Assembly: GCF_000474235.1 (NCBI RefSeq)
Contig: NZ_BATA01000010.1
Coordinates: 1-49,968, forward strand
Reading direction: 5' to 3'
DNA from: Halarchaeum acidiphilum MH1-52-1
Lineage (GTDB): Archaea > Halobacteriota > Halobacteria > Halobacteriales > Halobacteriaceae
Length of the DNA: 49,968 nucleotides
Below are positions 45,205-49,968 of the stretch, piece after piece; the first letter of the stretch is position 1; every line of letters starts with the position of its first letter. A model generated the notes under the pieces. The model had not been told where the DNA came from. It was given only the letters and a program-made list of their open reading frames with translations, and ran no database searches. A program made the position numbers and the translations under genes.

Positions 45205-46353
45205 ATGACGGACGACGAGATCGGCACGACGCACATCGGCAGCCTCCCGCGACCGCCCGAACTCCTCGATCTCCTGACGCAGAAGCAAGAGGGCGAGGAC
45301 GTCGATCAGGAGGAGTGGGAGCGCGCGACGAGCGAGGCGACGCGGACCGTCGTCGAACGGCAGGCGGACGTCGGGATCGACGTCGCCAACAACGGCGAAC
45401 AGTCCCGCGTCTCGTTCAACTGGTACGTCAAGAACCGTCTCAGCGGTATCGACGGGACGCGTGAGACGGAACTCTGGTCCGACCTGCAGGACTACCCGGA
45501 GTACGCCGACGAGACGTTCCGGACGGACGTCATCGACCTCACCGAACACCCGGTCGTCACCGGCCCGCTCGAGTACACCGGCCACGAGGAGGCCGAGGCG
45601 GAGATCGGTGAGTTCCAGTCCGCGATCGACGACCTCGACGTCGCCTTCGAGGACACGTTCATGACCTCCGCGTCGCCGAGCATCGTCACGTCCACGCACG
45701 TCAACGACTACTACGACGAGTACGACGACTACCTCGCTGACGCCGCCGACGCGATGCAGGAGGAGTACGAACTCATCGCCGACGCCGGTTTCACCCTCCA
45801 GATCGACGCGCCCGAACTCCTCACCGCCGGCCAGACGGAGGCGTTCGAGGACGCGCCGCTCTCCGACATCAAGCAGGCGACGCGGCGCCACGTCGAGGCG
45901 CTCAACGGCGCCCTCGAGAACGTCCCCGAAGAGCAGGTCCGCCTCCACACCTGCTGGGGGAGCTACGAGGGTCCCGGCCACCTCGACATCGATCTCGTCG
46001 ACATGCTCCCCGTCATCTACGAGGCCGACATCACCGGTCTCAGCGTCGAGCAGGCGAACCCGCGCCACCAGCACGAGTACCGCGCGTTCGCCGAGGAGCC
46101 GGTCCCGGACGGTTGGACGCTCATCCCCGGCGTCGTCGACGTGAAGACGAACATCATCGACCACCCGAAGACGATCGCGGACCGACTGGAGCGCGTCGCG
46201 AACGCCGTCGACGACGACACGCCGCTCGTCGCCGCGCCCGACTGCGGCTTCGGCACGCAGGCCGGTCTCGGAATGGTCTCCCCCGAGATCGCGTGGGCGA
46301 AGCTCGAAGCCCTCGCCGAGGGCGCCGAGATCGCGACCGAGCGCCTCTACTGA
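45205..46353 (+). CDS. Cobalamin-independent methionine synthase II family protein
   Basis: Short MetE-like protein with only the catalytic half, 382 residues. Zinc ligands typical of this fold are visible: His and Cys in VRLHTCWGSYEG and the Cys in AAPDCGFGTQ near the end. The N terminus has TTHIGSLPRPPELL, which fits short archaeal and bacterial MetE homologues. It may make methionine from a methyl donor, or act as an epoxyalkane-like methyltransferase homologue; the family alone does not decide it. The 3' end overlaps the next convergent gene by seven bases. Confidence 0.82.
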   Translation: MTDDEIGTTHIGSLPRPPELLDLLTQKQEGEDVDQEEWERATSEATRTVVERQADVGIDVANNGEQSRVSFNWYVKNRLSGIDGTRETELWSDLQDYPEYADETFRTDVIDLTEHPVVTGPLEYTGHEEAEAEIGEFQSAIDDLDVAFEDTFMTSASPSIVTSTHVNDYYDEYDDYLADAADAMQEEYELIADAGFTLQIDAPELLTAGQTEAFEDAPLSDIKQATRRHVEALNGALENVPEEQVRLHTCWGSYEGPGHLDIDLVDMLPVIYEADITGLSVEQANPRHQHEYRAFAEEPVPDGWTLIPGVVDVKTNIIDHPKTIADRLERVANAVDDDTPLVAAPDCGFGTQAGLGMVSPEIAWAKLEALAEGAEIATERLY

Positions 46354-46604
46354 TCGGGTCGCTCGCTTCGGCCGTCGCCCCGTTCGAGCAGTCGTTCGCG
46401 ACGGCCGGCCGCCCGCCGCCGAAGCGCCCAGTAGCCGATCCAGAAGGCGCCGACGCCGCCGACGTAGCACGCCGAGAGCGCGACGATGCGTAGCGACTCC
46501 TCGGCCAGCGCGCCCGTGACCGCGACGACGACGCCGAGCGCGACGAGCGCGACCACGACGAGCGCGCCGTGCCCCGTCTCGTCGGTGAGCGCGCGCCCTC
46601 TCAT
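46347..46604 (-). CDS. Small membrane protein
   Basis: An 85-residue protein with two hydrophobic segments (ALVVVALVALGVVVAVTG and IVALSACYVGGVGAFWIGYW) and an Arg-rich tail. ATG at 46604 overlaps the stop of the upstream gene (46601) by four bases, suggesting one operon with the cytochrome-oxidase-associated genes upstream. The family is not identified. Confidence 0.65.
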   Translation of the reverse strand: MRGRALTDETGHGALVVVALVALGVVVAVTGALAEESLRIVALSACYVGGVGAFWIGYWALRRRAAGRRERLLERGDGRSERPDQ

Positions 46605-46882
46605 CCCGATCCTCCGCTCTCCCGTTTCACGACGACGTTCGAGGCGCTGTACAGCGGCCTGACGATCCAGAACCACATCGGCCCGCCGACGGCGGTGACG
46701 AAGCTCAGTCCGAAGACGAGGACGAGCACGTCGCTCGTCGCCGAGCCGAAGCGCAGCGTCGAGAGCACGAGGTGGAGACCGACCGCGCGGTTGACGACGA
46801 TGCTCGCGACGAGCACGAGCGCGCCGTAGACGAGCCGTCGAGGCTCCGACATGGGTTCGAGGCGTCGCTCGATGACGGTCAT
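46601..46882 (-). CDS. Small membrane protein
   Basis: A 93-residue protein with two hydrophobic segments (LVYGALVLVASIVVNRAV and VLVLVFGLSFVTAVGGPMWF). The block between is short, and the end is basic. ATG at 46882 overlaps the next upstream gene by four bases. It belongs to the same run of haloarchaeal membrane genes near heme O synthase; function is unknown. Confidence 0.65.
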   Translation of the reverse strand: MTVIERRLEPMSEPRRLVYGALVLVASIVVNRAVGLHLVLSTLRFGSATSDVLVLVFGLSFVTAVGGPMWFWIVRPLYSASNVVVKRESGGSG

Positions 46883-47583
46883 TCCGCACCTCCCGCGAGC
46901 GGCCACGCGCCGTTCGCGCCGCGGTAGAGGAAGACGACGCTCACGAGGAACGCGAGCGTCCCGAGATCGACGGAGTAGCGCGTCGCGACGGCGACGAGTC
47001 CCGCGCCACCGCCGAGGAGCGCGACGCCGGACGCGAACAGCGGTGCCGCGCAGCTCACGCACGTCACGAGGCCGAGCAGGCCGCCGAGCGACGCCCGCGA
47101 GACGCGGAGGACGTTCGCGTAGACGAGGGAGCCGAGCGCGAGATAGCCGACGACCTTGTACGGGACGAGGTTGGCGACGACGAGCGACGACTCGTACGTG
47201 AGCAGCGGACCCCAGCCGGGCGCCGCCCAGACGAGGTCCCAGTGCGGCGCGCTCGGGGGGAGCGTCCGAATCCCCGGGAGCGTCACTTGCAGGACGCCGG
47301 GGACGTAGAGCACCGCGAGCGTGTAGGGGACGGCGACGGCGAGCGCGAGCGCCCGATGGCGCCGCGACCCCGCCGTCGTCCGGACGGTGAGCGCGGCGAG
47401 CAGCCCGACGTTGACCCAGACGAACGGATAGACGAGGTAGCGCAGCCGCGTCGGTTGCGCGGGCGTATATCGGAAGTAGAGGTAGCTCCCGACGAGCTCG
47501 TAGAGCACGAGCAGGCCGAGCACGCGGGCGGCGCGCGAATCGAGCGCGTCCGGCATCGGGCGGCGCGGGGTGGACGTCGCCAC
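46879..47583 (-). CDS. Polytopic membrane protein, DUF7546-like
   Basis: A 234-residue protein with about six hydrophobic segments. GTG at 47583 begins directly after the ctaB stop (47585), so the genes are co-transcribed. The motif VTCVSCAAPLFASGVALL near residue 170 has two cysteines in a membrane segment and could bind copper or heme. Proteins of this kind sit beside haloarchaeal terminal oxidase genes. An assembly role is a guess; the family function is not known. Confidence 0.65.
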   Translation of the reverse strand: MATSTPRRPMPDALDSRAARVLGLLVLYELVGSYLYFRYTPAQPTRLRYLVYPFVWVNVGLLAALTVRTTAGSRRHRALALAVAVPYTLAVLYVPGVLQVTLPGIRTLPPSAPHWDLVWAAPGWGPLLTYESSLVVANLVPYKVVGYLALGSLVYANVLRVSRASLGGLLGLVTCVSCAAPLFASGVALLGGGAGLVAVATRYSVDLGTLAFLVSVVFLYRGANGAWPLAGGAE

Positions 47584-47584
47584 G

Positions 47585-49030
47585 TCAGACCACCCCGCCG
47601 AGGACGACCGCGCAGAGCACGGTCGCGAGGAAGACGTTCGAGGCGTGGAACGACCGCATCGCGGCGGCGTCCGTCCGCTCGCGGTGCAGGCGGAGGACGG
47701 TGACGGCGAAGACGCCCGTCGCGGCGGTGGTCGCGAGCGCGAACCCGACCCCGGGGTGGGTGAGCGCCGCGAACGCGACGGTCGCGAGGAGCGTCAGCCC
47801 GAGGAACCAGACGACGCGCCGGCGCGTCACGGCGGGCCCGCGGACGACGGAGAGCATCGGATACCCGGCGTTCGCGTAGTCCTCGCGGTAGGCGAGCGCG
47901 AGGTTGTGGAAGTGCGCGGGCGTCCAGCAGAGGACGACCGCGCCGAGCGCGAGCGCCGGCGTCCCCACGTCGCCGGTGACGGCCGCCCAGCCGATGAGCG
48001 CGGGGAAGGCGCCGACGGCGCCGCCGACGAACGTGTTCCACGTCGTGTTCGGCTTCAGCACGACCGTGTAGCCGACGGTGTAGAACGCGATCGCGCCGAC
48101 GCCGAGCGCGGCGGCGAGCGCGTTCCCGAACGCGACGAACGTCGCGACCGAGAGGACGAGCAGCGCGACGCCGAACGCGACGGCGTTCCGAACCGGGACG
48201 GACCGCGTGGCGAGCGGGCGGTCCGCGGTGCGCGCCATCTCGGCGTCCCGGCCGCGTTCGAGGACGTGATTGAACGTCCCGCTCGCGCCGACCGCGAGCA
48301 CGCCGCCGAGGAGCGTTCCGGCGGCCGTCACGGGATCGAGGCTCGCGCCCCTCGCGAGCACCATCGCGGCGAGGGCGACGAGGCAGAGCAGCCACGAGAG
48401 CTTCAGCTTCATCAGCGAGCCGTACGCGCGGAGCCGCGGGAACGACGACGGCGCCGGTGTGACGTCCGTCGGCGTCGGTGTGGCGTCCGTCGGCGTCGGT
48501 GTGGCATCCGTCGGCGTCGATGTGGCATCCGGTTGCGTCCCACCGACCGCGGGTGCGCCCCCGAGCGCGCTCGCGGGACTCGGCGTCTCGGCCGCCCGTT
48601 CGGCGTCGAGGAGCCAGACGAGCGCGGCGAGCACGTCGAAGACGATGACGGCCGCGAGGGCGAAGTGGAGCGTCGCGTCGCTCCCGGTCCGGAAGACGAC
48701 GCGCCCGACGACCACCTCGCCGGGGTAGAGGACGGCGGCGACGGCGAGCGCGGCGACCGCACGGAACGACCGGCGTTCGCGGAGCGCGGCGACGGTCGTC
48801 GCGACGAGGAGGACGGCGACGAGGAGGACGGCCGCGCGGTGGCTCCACGCGAGGAGCGACCGCCACCCCCGATGGAGGGACGGCAGGAGGCGACCCGTGC
48901 AGGTCGGCCACGTCGTGCACGTCGCCTCGGCGTTCGCGACCGCGTCGGCGGTCCCGGCGACGACGACGCCGTACAGTCCGACGAGCGTCGCCGCCGCGAG
49001 CGTCGTCGCCACCCCGTTTCGTTCGCTCAT
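47585..49030 (-). CDS. ctaB: Heme O synthase (protoheme IX farnesyltransferase), long form
   Basis: UbiA-type prenyltransferase that farnesylates heme B for cytochrome oxidase, 481 residues. The C-terminal part has YGSLMKLKLSWLLCL, the Asp-rich substrate block NHVLERGRDAEMARTADRPL and YREDYANAGYPMLSVVRG. The N-terminal part (residues about 1-150) is a membrane domain resembling the heme A synthase CtaA (TCTTWPTCTGRLLPS, then LAWSHRAAVLL). A TPTDATP-repeat linker joins them. The long form is common in haloarchaea. Its start overlaps the coxC stop by four bases (ATGA). Confidence 0.88.
   Translation of the reverse strand: MSERNGVATTLAAATLVGLYGVVVAGTADAVANAEATCTTWPTCTGRLLPSLHRGWRSLLAWSHRAAVLLVAVLLVATTVAALRERRSFRAVAALAVAAVLYPGEVVVGRVVFRTGSDATLHFALAAVIVFDVLAALVWLLDAERAAETPSPASALGGAPAVGGTQPDATSTPTDATPTPTDATPTPTDVTPAPSSFPRLRAYGSLMKLKLSWLLCLVALAAMVLARGASLDPVTAAGTLLGGVLAVGASGTFNHVLERGRDAEMARTADRPLATRSVPVRNAVAFGVALLVLSVATFVAFGNALAAALGVGAIAFYTVGYTVVLKPNTTWNTFVGGAVGAFPALIGWAAVTGDVGTPALALGAVVLCWTPAHFHNLALAYREDYANAGYPMLSVVRGPAVTRRRVVWFLGLTLLATVAFAALTHPGVGFALATTAATGVFAVTVLRLHRERTDAAAMRSFHASNVFLATVLCAVVLGGVV
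48459..48530 (-). repeat. Tandem 21-base repeats encoding the CtaB linker
   Basis: Three copies of a 21-base unit similar to GTCCGTCGGCGTCGGTGTGGC encode TPTDATP heptads in the linker between the CtaA-like and CtaB-like halves. Slippage could vary linker length. Confidence 0.7.
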
Positions 49031-49854
49031 GACGTCGGAACGTAGATCAGCAGCAGTATCACGACGGAGATGCCCGCGAGGAAGTGCCAGTAGGCCTCCG
49101 CGACGCGCACCATCGTGAAGCGATGCCGGTCGAAGTGCCCGCGCGCCCGGTAGCGATAGGCGACGAGGGAGACGAGCGTGAGACCGACGAGGACGTGGAC
49201 GGCGTGCAGGCCGGCGACGAAGTAGTAGCCGGCGCCGTACGCGCCCGCGGTCGGCGTCAGTCCCGCCGCGAGCAGGGACGACCAGTCGACGGCCGTCAGG
49301 GCGAGGTACGCGATCCCCGCGAGGAACGCGACCGGGAGACCGGTCGAGAGCCGCCCGCGGTCGCCCGCCCCGACGCCCGTACGCGTCCAGTAGAGGACGG
49401 CGCTCCCGACGACGAGCGCGAGCGCCTCCAGCCCGCCGAACAGCGGGTGGAGCGCGGGACTGCCGGCGGTCGGGAACGGCCCGCGCTGCGCCGCGAGGAA
49501 GAACCACGCGATGAACGCCCCGCCGAAGAGGAGCGCCTCGGAGACGATGGCGAGCAGGCCGGCGAGGTAGCTGCTCGGGACGCCGAGGAGCTGGCGTTTC
49601 TGCTCGGGGATCACGCCCCCCTCGTACTCCCCGACGCTGTACTCGCGGAGCCAGAGGTAGAGACCGGCGACGAAGACCGGGACGCCGACGATCCACTCGA
49701 TCGGGTAGATGAACCCGAAGCAGATCCCGAAGATGCCGGCGCCGAGAACGAACGGCGCGGGGCTTCCGTGCGGGAACCCCTCCTTGCCCGCGCCACGGGT
49801 CGTCTCCTCGGCGTTCAGCGCCTCGACCGTCGTGTCGGTATCGGGTTCAGACAT
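49027..49854 (-). CDS. coxC: Cytochrome c oxidase subunit III family protein
   Basis: Integral membrane subunit of a heme-copper terminal oxidase, 275 residues and seven hydrophobic helices. Seen: IVSEALLFGGAFIAWFFLAA (the conserved Glu helix), YFVAGLHAVHVLVGLTLVSL (the GxHxxHV block) and AEAYWHFLAGISVVILLLIY. It overlaps ctaB at its end and the upstream partial gene at its start, so all belong to one operon. ATG at 49854 (MSEPDTDTTVEALNAEE) is supported by the tight overlap. Confidence 0.88.
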   Translation of the reverse strand: MSEPDTDTTVEALNAEETTRGAGKEGFPHGSPAPFVLGAGIFGICFGFIYPIEWIVGVPVFVAGLYLWLREYSVGEYEGGVIPEQKRQLLGVPSSYLAGLLAIVSEALLFGGAFIAWFFLAAQRGPFPTAGSPALHPLFGGLEALALVVGSAVLYWTRTGVGAGDRGRLSTGLPVAFLAGIAYLALTAVDWSSLLAAGLTPTAGAYGAGYYFVAGLHAVHVLVGLTLVSLVAYRYRARGHFDRHRFTMVRVAEAYWHFLAGISVVILLLIYVPTS

Positions 49855-49968
49855 CGGCGTGCACCTCCGTGTCGTTCGCGGCCGGCGACGGCGTCGCGCT
49901 CGGCGCGACGCTGCTCACGTCTCGCTCACTCTGATCGCTCGCGCTCACTTCTCCGTCGCCCCTCGCTT
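49847..49968 (-). CDS. 3' end of a gene upstream of coxC (partial)
   Basis: Only the last 39 or so residues lie in the window: a polar Ser/Ala/Asp-rich tail ending SPAANDTEVHADV and TGA, which overlaps the coxC ATG. By position it is probably another oxidase subunit or an associated protein, but the tail carries no diagnostic motif. The 5' part is outside the window. Confidence 0.5.
   Translation of the reverse strand, partial: ARGDGEVSASDQSERDVSSVAPSATPSPAANDTEVHADV

Overview
The window is chromosomal DNA from a haloarchaeon (class Halobacteria). The signs are very high GC, acidic protein compositions, ribosomal protein L15e, a doublet archaeal histone with a histone deacetylase, RPA-type ssDNA-binding protein, UbaA (SAMP-activating E1), archaeal CCA-adding enzyme, Rio2, a PGF-CTERM surface protein, NAD-dependent glucose-6-phosphate dehydrogenase (Azf), NucS and an intron-containing elongator tRNA-Met. 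Genus and species cannot be read from the sequence. Genes are densely packed, often with 1-4 base overlaps, and several starts lie close to TATA-like boxes, as in leaderless haloarchaeal transcripts.

Layout. 0-8 kb: endonuclease IV (frameshifted), peroxiredoxin, small zinc protein, creatininase-family amidohydrolase, DUF5790 protein, MptD, two tandem membrane paralogues, Azf, HtpX-like protease, small membrane protein and a DUF309-like protein. 8.1-8.6 kb: non-coding stretch packed with perfect inverted repeats next to tRNA-Arg(GCG), with an exact partial copy of the tRNA 3' end (an attachment-site-like scar). 8.6-14.5 kb: secreted protein, RPA, a 75-residue acidic protein, histone, histone deacetylase, CCA-adding enzyme, tRNA-Asn and tRNA-Met. 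14.5-20.3 kb: cysteine synthase family enzyme, UbaA, flavin disulfide oxidoreductase, PGF-CTERM protein and KDG kinase. 20.4-25.1 kb: mutL-mutS. 25.2-30.5 kb: frameshifted small membrane protein, AIR-synthase-like protein, LysZ/ArgB-type kinase with a truncated LysW in front, MobA and assimilatory nitrate reductase (two frameshifts). 30.7-39.8 kb: NucS, a second mutS (two frameshifts), DsbA-like protein, KatG, GtrA and a MutS5-like protein. 39.8-41.7 kb: L15e and Rio2. 41.8-44.1 kb: arsenic cluster arsR-acr3-arsC with tandem repeats at both junctions. 44.3-46.4 kb: GAF protein and MetE-like protein. 46.3-50 kb: small membrane proteins, heme O synthase, cytochrome oxidase subunit III and the 3' end of another gene.

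Three themes stand out. (1) Genome maintenance: MutL, two MutS, a MutS5-like protein and NucS lie within about 20 kb, and RPA, histone and HDAC sit side by side. (2) At least seven genes carry a likely single missing base, mostly in a C, G or T run. This looks more like sequencing or assembly indels than biology, though decay is not excluded. (3) Local duplication and rearrangement scars occur at tRNA-Arg, at the LysW-LysZ junction (14-bp perfect palindrome) and on both sides of acr3 in the arsenic cluster.
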